DNA from: Cyanobacterium stanieri LEGE 03274
GTDB taxonomy: Bacteria; Cyanobacteriota; Cyanobacteriia; Cyanobacteriales; Cyanobacteriaceae
NCBI RefSeq assembly: GCF_015207825.1
Contig: NZ_JADEWC010000014.1
Coordinates: 21,101-85,100, forward strand
DNA length: 64,000 bases
Direction of reading: 5' to 3'
A program made the position numbers and the translations under genes. Every line of letters begins with the position of its first letter. Position 1 is the first letter of the stretch. Shown here piece by piece: positions 53,775 to 61,996 of this stretch. The notes under the pieces are model-generated. The model had not been told where the DNA came from. It saw only the letters and a program-made list of their open reading frames with translations, and ran no database searches.

Positions 53775-54611
53775 ATGATGAGTATTAATCCGAATCTTGA
53801 TAAATGGAGAAAAAAAATGAATAGATGTCCGATATGTGCCATGGAGTATGAACCTAATACTATTGAGCAATGTAGTAATTGTGGTTTTGATGTTAACTGG
53901 AAGGTTAAAAGGGAACAAGAAAGAATTAAACAAGATCAGCAAGAAATTGCTGATATGACAAAAATCATTGAAAGGCAAAATCAGGATGAATCTACCCTTG
54001 TATCAGCCTATAAGTTTAGAATTCGAGCTTATCGGAATTTACAACAATATCATGAGGTGATTGCTGATTATTCCAAGATCATTGAAATTACTAACAATAT
54101 TTTCCACCGTTTAGATAGAATTCATTTTTGTGAAAAGGTAGGTCGTTATGAAGAGGCGATCGCCGATTACACTATAATCATAGAGAATTTATCTCCTAAT
54201 TCTACGATCCGAAATTATTATAGTTATTTTTATGGTAGGGCTTATAATTATGAAAAGTTAGGTCGTTATGATGAGGCGATCGCTGATTATGCTAAAGCTA
54301 TTAAAATAGAGTCAAAATATGCCCTAGCCCATAATAGAAGGGGGATAGTTTACTATAAACTAGGGGATTATCAAGAAGCAATCAATAACTACATTAATAC
54401 TACAGAAATTGTTCCTCAATATGCCCCAGCCTATTTTAATCGTGGTTGTGCTTATGATAAGATGATTAAGTATCATGAGGCGATCGCCAATTATACTAAA
54501 GCCATTGAAATTGACCCTCTCTGTCGAGGTTATCTGTTAAGTAAAACAATTTTGTGTGACATCATCTTAAAAGATAACCAAGAAGTCCTCGATTTACTAG
54601 ATGATTTATAA
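53775..54611 (+). CDS. Zinc-ribbon TPR protein
   Basis: The N-terminus has a four-Cys ribbon (CPICAMEYEPN... CSNCGFDVNW) followed by tetratricopeptide repeats such as RYDEAIADYAKAIKIE and KYHEAIANYTKAIEID. Three starts are possible: TTG 53751, ATG 53775 (preceded by GGGGAGAGG) and ATG 53817 (preceded by GGAGA, beginning MNRCPICAME). I use 53775. It is a likely scaffold for protein partners and resembles the larger TPR protein at the end of the window. Confidence 0.75.
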   Translation: MMSINPNLDKWRKKMNRCPICAMEYEPNTIEQCSNCGFDVNWKVKREQERIKQDQQEIADMTKIIERQNQDESTLVSAYKFRIRAYRNLQQYHEVIADYSKIIEITNNIFHRLDRIHFCEKVGRYEEAIADYTIIIENLSPNSTIRNYYSYFYGRAYNYEKLGRYDEAIADYAKAIKIESKYALAHNRRGIVYYKLGDYQEAINNYINTTEIVPQYAPAYFNRGCAYDKMIKYHEAIANYTKAIEIDPLCRGYLLSKTILCDIILKDNQEVLDLLDDL

Positions 54612-54718
54612 GTGCGAACCTCCTATAAAGTTCGATTTATTTGCGGGTAAAGTGCGATCAGGCTGCCACGGTGCGCTGCGAAGCAGATCCCGAAGCGATC
54701 GCCCCTTACACAGCAATA

Positions 54719-55849
54719 TTAATGTAATCCTTTAGCAATACGATCAACTTGATAGCGTCCATTACCCAATCGATGTCCAAACAGTCTTTGCGCATCTTGA
54801 TCATTCCAAGCATCACATTCATGATCAGAATCAGGAAAAGGGCTTTTAGTGATGGGTTTGTAATCTAGGGAAGGAGGGTTATATTTATCATTATCTGGGG
54901 ACTCCAAAAAACGACTTAGTTGATCACATCTTTGATTAACCTGTATTATTCGATCAGGGCGATGTTGAAAAGCAACCATATTTTTTTTGAACTCATCAGA
55001 ATAAACCAATTTTTCACTCAAAGGAGGTAACAATTCATCTTTATAATAGCTATTTTTAGACTGTAACCAAATTAACTGCCCCCATTCCGACAAAGTAACC
55101 TCATCCTCATTTTCTAAGTAAAATAAAAGCGTTTCAGGAATATTGTTACACTCACTTTTTTTGACAGTAAAACCAACATCCAACTTACGAAAAACAGTTA
55201 AATTATTACCAATAATTTCCTCCGTATCCAACTTAATAGGTAAACGAGGAATAGTTAACAATTGAGAGCTAAATTGAAAAATATAAACACACTTATCAGC
55301 ATAAAACATTCCCACACTTTGCAAAAAACCCTGAACACTTTTAAACCCCCCCGTCAGATTAAAAATTATCTCATAACCCGTATCCCGATAACCCATCAAA
55401 GTATCATTACACCAGTTGATTAGTTCCGACATTGCCAAACGAAAATTATCCCGATTATTCGTCGCCAAATCAGCAATTTTAATCACCTGTGCCATTAACT
55501 GATTATTCATTAACCAATTAGCCAAAATTTCTCCCACCTTTCTTCCCTGATAAGTATCACTAACCAAAATAAAATGAATATCAGGAGTTCCCGATGAGCT
55601 TGGAATTTGATCCTCATAGTAAGTCAAAATCCCATTCAATTCGGCACTTTTTTTCTTAACATCAATAATACTAAGATCATTAAATTGATTTTCAATACTA
55701 CTAATATGCTCATCAACTATGCTCTTTTCTTCTTTGTTAAAATCACTCTCTTGATAGTTAGCAGTTTTCATCAATAACTGTCTTAAATCACTATTAGGAG
55801 TATTAGTTAATAAACTTGTACCGCAGGTAGAAACTATTACTTTAGACAT
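54719..55849 (-). CDS. CARF-domain CRISPR ancillary protein (APE2256/TIGR02619 type, possibly RelE-like C-terminus)
   Basis: The 376-aa protein begins with a CARF domain (about 1-200): IVSTCGTSLLTN, FILVSDTYQGRKVG, and FNLTGGFKSVQGFL are its ligand-binding loops. A winged helix may follow (TLSEWGQLIWLQSK). The last 75 residues, with HRPDRIIQVN, HECDAWNDQDAQRLFGHRL and QVDRIAKGLH, resemble a RelE/ParE-like fold, as in CARF-RelE mRNA interferases of the Cami1 kind. The CARF part is safe and the RelE part is tentative. It would be activated by cOA made by the Cas10 encoded here. Confidence 0.72.
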   Translation of the reverse strand: MSKVIVSTCGTSLLTNTPNSDLRQLLMKTANYQESDFNKEEKSIVDEHISSIENQFNDLSIIDVKKKSAELNGILTYYEDQIPSSSGTPDIHFILVSDTYQGRKVGEILANWLMNNQLMAQVIKIADLATNNRDNFRLAMSELINWCNDTLMGYRDTGYEIIFNLTGGFKSVQGFLQSVGMFYADKCVYIFQFSSQLLTIPRLPIKLDTEEIIGNNLTVFRKLDVGFTVKKSECNNIPETLLFYLENEDEVTLSEWGQLIWLQSKNSYYKDELLPPLSEKLVYSDEFKKNMVAFQHRPDRIIQVNQRCDQLSRFLESPDNDKYNPPSLDYKPITKSPFPDSDHECDAWNDQDAQRLFGHRLGNGRYQVDRIAKGLH

Positions 55850-55950
55850 TTTTTTCTTAATATTTATTTAACTTTAATAAAACACAAATATATACAATAG
55901 TTAGGGTATTTATTGCTCATAATGATCCCTATTTATGCAAACCCAAAATA

Positions 55951-56085
55951 ATACCAAATCCGATTAGTAAAGTTTACTATTATCCACTGTGTAACAATTG
56001 ACAATAAACAATTATTATCTTTTGCCTGTTCCCCGTTCCCTTTTCCCAGCGCTAATTAGTATATTATTCAAACAGGATTTAGTAT
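55951..56085. mobile_element. MITE-like element with ATACyAAATCC inverted repeats
   Basis: ATACCAAATCC (55951-55961) is mirrored with one mismatch at 56075-56085, giving 135 bp. It lies in the gap between the CARF gene and the csx3-like gene. The centre is AT-rich with a GTTCCCCGTTCCC tract. No coding capacity. Confidence 0.6.
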
Positions 56086-56123
56086 AAGCCATCAGGATTC
56101 TAAAACCTTATCACTATTCATGG

Positions 56124-57413
56124 TCAATTTTCCTCAAAAGCGATATATTTAGCTAGTTGCTTAATCCCCTCAGAATCATTAAAATTACAACCTCTTTTTA
56201 ACTGATGAATGGTAGTAATAAAAACATTATTTTGACACTCAAAGCTATCATTCCCAGCCTCTAATTTCGTGGTAACTTCCGCCATAACTCTTAAACCTAA
56301 TTCCTGACAACAACGACGCCAAAGAGCAATTTCTGCCTCATTTCCCCCCACAATAATCGCACCATTAGCCTCCGCCATAATTATTTGATTAGCAGGAGTT
56401 AACTGTTCACCATCCATTTTGCCCCCCACATCAAAGATTAACAAGGGTATATTAATATTTTTGATTTCTAAGGCTTTATTACGGGCAAATTCAGGAGTAA
56501 AATTAACCTTATAAACATCTTTTAATTGTCTTGCTAATGAGGGATTATTTTGACAAGTTTCACTATACCACGCACCATCCCCATCAGGACATCCTGAAAT
56601 TGAATAATAGTCTTCACTGCTTAAATACTCGATTAATATTACTTTTAAACCATCTTTAATAACAGTTTTTCCTCGGTTAGCGTTACCACAAATAACTATC
56701 TTTTTCTGATTTTGTATATTATTTTCCTGGGGGAGATAATCCCCAACAGAATATACACCACCATGACGTAAAGCGACTACATAACCATCAATTTTGGGGT
56801 CAAAAATAGCAACATTAGCATATAAATGACATACTTTATGGGCAATGACAAAACTTGCTAAAACTGAGGATTTACCATTAATTTTTAATAACTTTCCTCC
56901 TTTTAATTTTTGATTTGCGATTAATTGATTTATCTTTTCTTCCACTTCCTTAACTAAGAAATTACCATCTTTTACTCTCAAAGTACAATTAACATATAAA
57001 ATATCTCCAGACACCTTCACACTAAAAGCATCTTTGGTGGATGAAGTAAGAAGCATTTTTTGGTTATTTTCAGAACTAATAACATCTCCCACTTGATAGT
57101 TATCATTGGTGCTATTGGTTACTACGTAAATATTTTTTTGGGGATAATAAACCGCAACAACGTTAAAGAAATGTTGAAGTTCATGGGCGATAAGATAGGC
57201 AATAGGTAAAGGTAAACGACCACTTATTTTTAAAATTTCAAAATCGGAAAAAATATTTTTATTAACTAATTCATCTAATTGAATTTTAGCATCTTTGATT
57301 AGTTCAATAACAGTAAATTCATCAGAAATGGGTTTAAGATCTTCTAAAATAAACTCTGATTTATCGATGTTGGAATTATAGTTGATAGAAAATTTAAATT
57401 TATTATTAGACAT
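56124..57413 (-). CDS. csx3: Tandem Csx3 ring-nuclease domains fused to a P-loop ATPase
   Basis: The 429-aa protein has two Csx3-like domains (about 22-112 and 128-226). Each has the ISGR/INGK turn, an AH...H helix, and a final strand. In the second the catalytic segment is AIFDPKIDGYVVA (Asp205, His192/His196). In the first it is AVYYPQKNIYVVT, with Tyr where Csx3 has Asp, so copy 1 is probably inactive. Residues 238-429 are an AAA-type NTPase with Walker A CGNANRGKT. Csx3 degrades cyclic tetra-adenylate; single-Csx3-AAA fusions are known, the tandem version less so. It would damp the cOA signal of the Cas10 system. Confidence 0.82.
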   Translation of the reverse strand: MSNNKFKFSINYNSNIDKSEFILEDLKPISDEFTVIELIKDAKIQLDELVNKNIFSDFEILKISGRLPLPIAYLIAHELQHFFNVVAVYYPQKNIYVVTNSTNDNYQVGDVISSENNQKMLLTSSTKDAFSVKVSGDILYVNCTLRVKDGNFLVKEVEEKINQLIANQKLKGGKLLKINGKSSVLASFVIAHKVCHLYANVAIFDPKIDGYVVALRHGGVYSVGDYLPQENNIQNQKKIVICGNANRGKTVIKDGLKVILIEYLSSEDYYSISGCPDGDGAWYSETCQNNPSLARQLKDVYKVNFTPEFARNKALEIKNINIPLLIFDVGGKMDGEQLTPANQIIMAEANGAIIVGGNEAEIALWRRCCQELGLRVMAEVTTKLEAGNDSFECQNNVFITTIHQLKRGCNFNDSEGIKQLAKYIAFEEN

Positions 57414-57474
57414 AAAGTTTTATTTGAATAATTTAAATGGTAAAAAATGAGGAGATGAACTCCTCTTATACCCT

Positions 57475-57930
57475 TTATAAAGGGATTAAACGACAACCAG
57501 ATTCAGAAGCAGGAACATCAATTTCATCATAAAGAATATCAGTCCATTCTTCTGGTGTAGGGAAATTTTTTGCTTTAACTACAAATACCCAATATTGCTC
57601 TAAGTTTAAGGCACGACGAATATTTTTCCAAGTTTTACTTTGACGGGAATAAACTAATTCAGAGCCTCTTCTTTCATCACCTACAAAGGAAATACCAACA
57701 CGGATTAATTTACCTTCTGCATTTTCTAAAACAATTACACTATCAATATTTAAAACTTCCCATAATTCAAAAATATCAGTTAAATCACGTCGTCTATTTT
57801 CTGCCCATGAAACACGTTTTGATAAGAATTTTTTAGCAACAGATAATAAGTAATCTCCATTTAAGTCGGGGGCGTTGAAACCTAATATTTGTAATTGAGA
57901 AGCGATAGTTCTGAATCTTAAAGCTAACAT
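57475..57930 (-). CDS. Unknown 151-aa cyanobacterial protein, paralogue B
   Basis: It is a full-length paralogue of the protein at 53235-53693 (MLALRFRTIASQLQILGF..., ending SGCRLIPL). An AAAGGAG ribosome-binding site lies just upstream. It is followed after 61 bp by the csx3-ATPase gene on the same strand and the two could be one transcript. The pair of paralogues flanks the zinc-ribbon TPR, CARF and Csx3 genes, one at each end. No function can be stated. Confidence 0.7.
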   Translation of the reverse strand: MLALRFRTIASQLQILGFNAPDLNGDYLLSVAKKFLSKRVSWAENRRRDLTDIFELWEVLNIDSVIVLENAEGKLIRVGISFVGDERRGSELVYSRQSKTWKNIRRALNLEQYWVFVVKAKNFPTPEEWTDILYDEIDVPASESGCRLIPL

Positions 57931-58056
57931 AGGTTTTTTTCTCCTTTGTTGGTGACAACATTTAATAAGATAAATGCCATAAGGAAAAGGAGGTTTCTTG
58001 TAAGGAGAAAAAGGATATTACTCTTACTCGAGAGTAGTTTTCTGAAAGTTTCTAAT

Positions 58057-58077
58057 GGTGGGTAATGCCCACCCTAC
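58057..58077. repeat. REP-like hairpin, copy 3
   Basis: GGTGGGTAATGCCCACCCTAC is a variant of the hairpins at 25012 and 41097. It lies between paralogue B and the DUF3800 gene and probably ends the DUF3800 transcript. Confidence 0.7.
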
Positions 58078-58105
58078 TGTTATTCCCCATTAGATTTATC
58101 CAAAA

Positions 58106-58126
58106 ATCGGGCTAGAAGCCCGAAAT
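58106..58126. repeat. Dispersed hairpin ATCGGGCTAGAAGCCCGAAAT (second copy)
   Basis: A perfect CGGGCT/AGCCCG stem, inverted relative to the copy at 44481-44501. It stands 42 bp beyond the stop of the DUF3800 gene and could be its terminator. Confidence 0.7.
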
Positions 58127-58167
58127 ACAGTCTAAAATCACATCTAAATTCAGTAATGCCAAAATTA

Positions 58168-60351
58168 TTAATAACCAATTTGATTGGCTAATTTAAGTAA
58201 AGTTCTTTTAACGTCATGAATTTGTCCGTTATCTTCCTGAATTGCCTTTACCGTATCAATCACCTGTGTTTTAAAAACCTGCATTTGCTCAAAATTCTGG
58301 TCATTTAATTTGTCAGTCAAATATGTAATTGTAACTTTTTGTCTATCTTTGTGAGCAATAAGATTGTTAAAATCATTACTTAACTCTCCACTCCAAGTTA
58401 AACCAGCGTATTCGAGGTATGTGGCTATTTGTATTAATCCAAAAATAGGACTCTTTGCTATGGGTTTTAAATTATTGAGTTTTCCTAAAGCCTGTTCGGC
58501 GAGGTCTGTATTTCCCATAATTAAACCGAAACTTGCCACCCTGCGCAGAATGCCATGAATAGGATAGTATTCTGGGGGGTTTGTAACAAACCAAGGATTA
58601 ATTAATAATCTTGATTGTTGTAATGCTTCTTGAAATGTTTGCCACTCGGTATGATTACTATGAAAATAACAACCATAGCCTAATCTACATAAGTGTAACA
58701 AAGGAAATGCTTGATCATTAATCTCTGATTGTCGAATATGTTTCATTATATCTAAATAAGAACTATCTTCGTCTAGGTCTAAACTTTGGGCTAGATATTG
58801 ACGAGATGCTTTAAAGTTTCCTCCTGCGGTTTCTAGTTGGGAACGATATTGATATTGTCTTTTTTTATCATTTAAAGCTACAAATTCGTTAATCGCCCTT
58901 TCACTATTTTCCCGAGCTTTGTTTAACAATTCAAGATCATTGTTTTGTAAATATTTATATGTTTGTGCTTGTAAACAAGTTCCAAAACCTTTGGCTCGTA
59001 AATCAGATTTAATACTCTGACTGTCATCATTATTCTGTAGGAGATCACTAAAAAATTCTTGCATTTCTTCCCCAAAGAAATAATCATAAAAATCAATGAC
59101 AAATTGAGTATTATTAATAGCTTTATCAAATTCAAAACAATCAGTATAATGAACCGCTTGAGCTATTAAACCCTCCATCAGTAGGCTAAGATGCTCTACC
59201 TGTTGATATAGTTTTGACTTTAGTTGATCTAGGGTTTCTGCTTCCTCACTAGCTCGAAATAACCTACCACTATGATTACAGGCAGTTAATGCCCAAAAGT
59301 GCAGGTTATATTTAAACCAAATTATGCTTTTTAATTCATTTTTTTCTGATAGTTTCTTTTCTAAGTTGGCATAGATATATTTATTAATTTTATTGGCTAA
59401 TTTATAACCATTTTCAGAGTCTCTTTTCTGGTTAATTTCCTGTTCTAACCAATTAGTTAAATAGTTAAGATGAGCATTTCTTTCGGCGGAGGGTAATTGA
59501 GCTAATTTATCAATAGTTTGCTCTAAAAACTCTTGGGCTTTATCTTGATTGTTTCCTGAGTTTATTTCTAATAAAATAAATCGTATTGCTAAACCATAAA
59601 CTTCCTCTTTTAGTAAGGATTCAATTCTTTCCTCAAATAGGGGTATAGCTAAGGAAAAGTTATAATCACCAAAAAAGTTTTGTAAATTTTCAGCGGTATT
59701 TTTATCAGATTTATTACATTTATTGTAGTTTCTATAACTAGCATTACTTAGTAAATCAGCTAATTGTAATAGATAGTGATCTGAGGCTGAAATAGGAGTT
59801 ATATTATTAATCGTACAGTTTAAGTCGAATTCCCTTGCTTTTAATATTCCGAATAGGCTAGTAAATACGTTTTTGTAGTCTTGGGTATCACGACTTCTTT
59901 CGGCAGGATATATATTTAATTTAATATCTTTAAATCCTTCGTTTTTCTTTTGTTTTACGATTCTTATGGCTAATTCAGCTACCATGTATAAATAATTATC
60001 ATCTTGTGTTCCGTAGCCAATTTCTTCTTTATTAACTAATCTAATTCCTTGCCAATTTTTTTTAATTTGATTATTATTACTGATAATATCAATAATATTA
60101 TTAATAAATTTATTATATTGTGGTGATGGTCTTAATTCATTTCCATGATAAGTTCTCTTTTGATTACCGTAGCTTTGTTGATAACTATTATTTAATATTT
60201 CTTGTGCTAGACTATCCATAATTTCTGGACTTGATTGATCATTGGAGGCATAAACCAAAATTCCTGCTAATTGACTATCTGCATATCTAGTATATTCATC
60301 GTCAATATTAAAGTTGCCACTTTCGTCAAAATAGAGGTGAAATGTTGTCAT
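58168..60351 (-). CDS. DUF3800 RNase H-like domain fused to a long helical (TPR-like) region
   Basis: The 727-aa protein starts HLYFDESGNF, the DUF3800 signature, with Asp9 and Glu10 as probable metal ligands. A later LLQLADLLSNASYR (about 213-226) supplies another conserved Asp of the RNase-H-like fold. Residues about 240-727 are almost all helical with TPR-like spacing. It lies beside the Csx3 and CARF genes and diverges from a TM1812-type csx gene. A nuclease joined to a sensor/scaffold array would fit an ancillary effector, but no CARF domain is visible. Type III association is by neighbourhood only. Confidence 0.65.
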   Translation of the reverse strand: MTTFHLYFDESGNFNIDDEYTRYADSQLAGILVYASNDQSSPEIMDSLAQEILNNSYQQSYGNQKRTYHGNELRPSPQYNKFINNIIDIISNNNQIKKNWQGIRLVNKEEIGYGTQDDNYLYMVAELAIRIVKQKKNEGFKDIKLNIYPAERSRDTQDYKNVFTSLFGILKAREFDLNCTINNITPISASDHYLLQLADLLSNASYRNYNKCNKSDKNTAENLQNFFGDYNFSLAIPLFEERIESLLKEEVYGLAIRFILLEINSGNNQDKAQEFLEQTIDKLAQLPSAERNAHLNYLTNWLEQEINQKRDSENGYKLANKINKYIYANLEKKLSEKNELKSIIWFKYNLHFWALTACNHSGRLFRASEEAETLDQLKSKLYQQVEHLSLLMEGLIAQAVHYTDCFEFDKAINNTQFVIDFYDYFFGEEMQEFFSDLLQNNDDSQSIKSDLRAKGFGTCLQAQTYKYLQNNDLELLNKARENSERAINEFVALNDKKRQYQYRSQLETAGGNFKASRQYLAQSLDLDEDSSYLDIMKHIRQSEINDQAFPLLHLCRLGYGCYFHSNHTEWQTFQEALQQSRLLINPWFVTNPPEYYPIHGILRRVASFGLIMGNTDLAEQALGKLNNLKPIAKSPIFGLIQIATYLEYAGLTWSGELSNDFNNLIAHKDRQKVTITYLTDKLNDQNFEQMQVFKTQVIDTVKAIQEDNGQIHDVKRTLLKLANQIGY

Positions 60352-60522
60352 TTTTTTATGTTCTCCGAGGAATAATAATTAAGATGTATTTCTCCAATAA
60401 ATTAGAGGTGTTGGTTATAACGTAGATTTTTGTAAAATAACGGGTAGTCTGGTGCTAATGTGCGATCGCCCTTACACTAATCATGAATCTAATAATTTAA
60501 GATCATAGGATTTGCAAGAATA

Positions 60523-60552
60523 TTAACCTGTGGGTTAAAAACAAGTTAACTT
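60523..60552. promoter_or_regulatory. Dyad sequences in the divergent DUF3800/csx intergenic region
   Basis: The 308-bp divergent gap holds TTAACC-TGTG-GGTTAA (60523-60538) and the palindrome AAGTTAACTT (60543-60552) side by side. Both share a GTTAA core and may be operator sites for a local regulator. A HIP1 site lies at about 60463. No other feature is seen in this gap. Confidence 0.35.
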
Positions 60553-60659
60553 AATATTCATAATACATAATCATATTGTTAATATTTTTTAATCTTTGTA
60601 GAGAGAAGCAATTGCTACACTTATGGTTGACAATGCTGTAGTATTTTGTGAAATAAATT

Positions 60660-61913
60660 ATGAATAAGCCTATTAAAATCATATCTTGTCTGGGCACGGG
60701 AAACTATGAGGAAACCACCTACAATCATCCTCAATTTCCCGAAATAAATCAGCAGGTAAAAACTTGTTTTATTCAAGAGGCAGTATGTGATTTTTATCAA
60801 GCTCAGTCAGTATATGTTTTACTGACTAATGGTGCTAAAAAAAGGAATTGGGATGCTTTACAGGAAATTTTTGCGAATAAAAAAAATGTGGAATTAATAC
60901 CTTTAGGTATTCCAGAAAATAATACCCCTGAAGATATTTGGACTATTTTTAATGTTATTACTAATGCGATCGAACCTAATGATGAAATTGTATTTGACAT
61001 TACCCATAGTTTTCGCTCAATTCCCATGGTAGTGTTATTATCCATTAGTTATTTAAGAACTATCAATAATGTAAAGGTAAAAGGTTTTGTTTATGGGGCT
61101 TATGATCCCAGTAAAAAAGGACAGGATATGCCTACTTTTGACTTATTACCTATTATGAGTTTACTTGATTGGATTACGGCAACGGATCAATTTGTTAAGA
61201 CTGGAAATGGTAAACAATTAGTTAATTTACTCACGGAAAATCAAGAGGAAAATTCAACAACCCTTGAGTTAGCTACTAAAATACAAAGTATTAGTCAGGG
61301 CTTACAATTGTTGCGTCCTCGGGATGTTATTAAAGAGGCATCAACCTTGGACGATGCGATTCAAAAAGCAAAAGAAAGCGTGATTAAGGAATTACCACCC
61401 TTTGAAAAGTTATTAGGAAAAGTAAAGGAAGATTATCATAATTTGGGGGTAAATTTAGAGGATGGAGATGAAAAACAGGATTTAATTAATATGTTAAATA
61501 TGATTGAATGGTATTACAAAAAGGATAAAATTGTTCAATCTATTTGTTTAGCTAGAGAGTGGTTAGTATCTTTTGTTTGTTATCAACTAAATTTAAAACT
61601 TGATTCGATAAATATAGATTCTTCAAATAGTGGGGAAAGATGGGAAGCAGAACTTTTATTAAATGGTGGTACAAATAAAAAAGATAAATATACATCAAAG
61701 TACTTGGAACAATGGAACGAATTGGATACAGATCCAGATGCACCATTAACAAAAACATTAAAAGATATTTGGGCTAATCAACTTCTTTTATCCAATTTAA
61801 GGAATGATGTGCTTCATGCTGGATTTAGGAAAGAGCCTCGCGCTGCTTCGGATATTGAAAAACGGTTTGTATTAATTATTGATGAATTGAAGAAGTTAGC
61901 AGAATCAATTTAA
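60660..61913 (+). CDS. TM1812/Csx-type CARF-HEPN RNase
   Basis: The 417-aa protein begins IKIISCLGTGNYEETTY and carries VFDITHSFRSIPMVVLL, the characteristic CARF motif of the TM1812/TIGR02221 group. The C-terminal helical domain has a HEPN RNase motif Rx4H in NLRNDVLHAGFR (Arg380, His385). On binding cOA such proteins degrade RNA non-specifically. It is the clearest cOA effector in the window. It faces away from the DUF3800 gene and is followed by the large TPR gene. Confidence 0.85.
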   Translation: MNKPIKIISCLGTGNYEETTYNHPQFPEINQQVKTCFIQEAVCDFYQAQSVYVLLTNGAKKRNWDALQEIFANKKNVELIPLGIPENNTPEDIWTIFNVITNAIEPNDEIVFDITHSFRSIPMVVLLSISYLRTINNVKVKGFVYGAYDPSKKGQDMPTFDLLPIMSLLDWITATDQFVKTGNGKQLVNLLTENQEENSTTLELATKIQSISQGLQLLRPRDVIKEASTLDDAIQKAKESVIKELPPFEKLLGKVKEDYHNLGVNLEDGDEKQDLINMLNMIEWYYKKDKIVQSICLAREWLVSFVCYQLNLKLDSINIDSSNSGERWEAELLLNGGTNKKDKYTSKYLEQWNELDTDPDAPLTKTLKDIWANQLLLSNLRNDVLHAGFRKEPRAASDIEKRFVLIIDELKKLAESI

Positions 61914-61996
61914 GGCAGGAAAAACCCTTTTCCTTGTGATGTTTATGATGACGAATGTTGATTACTACTAACTAAATTACTGAGGATATTACTACT

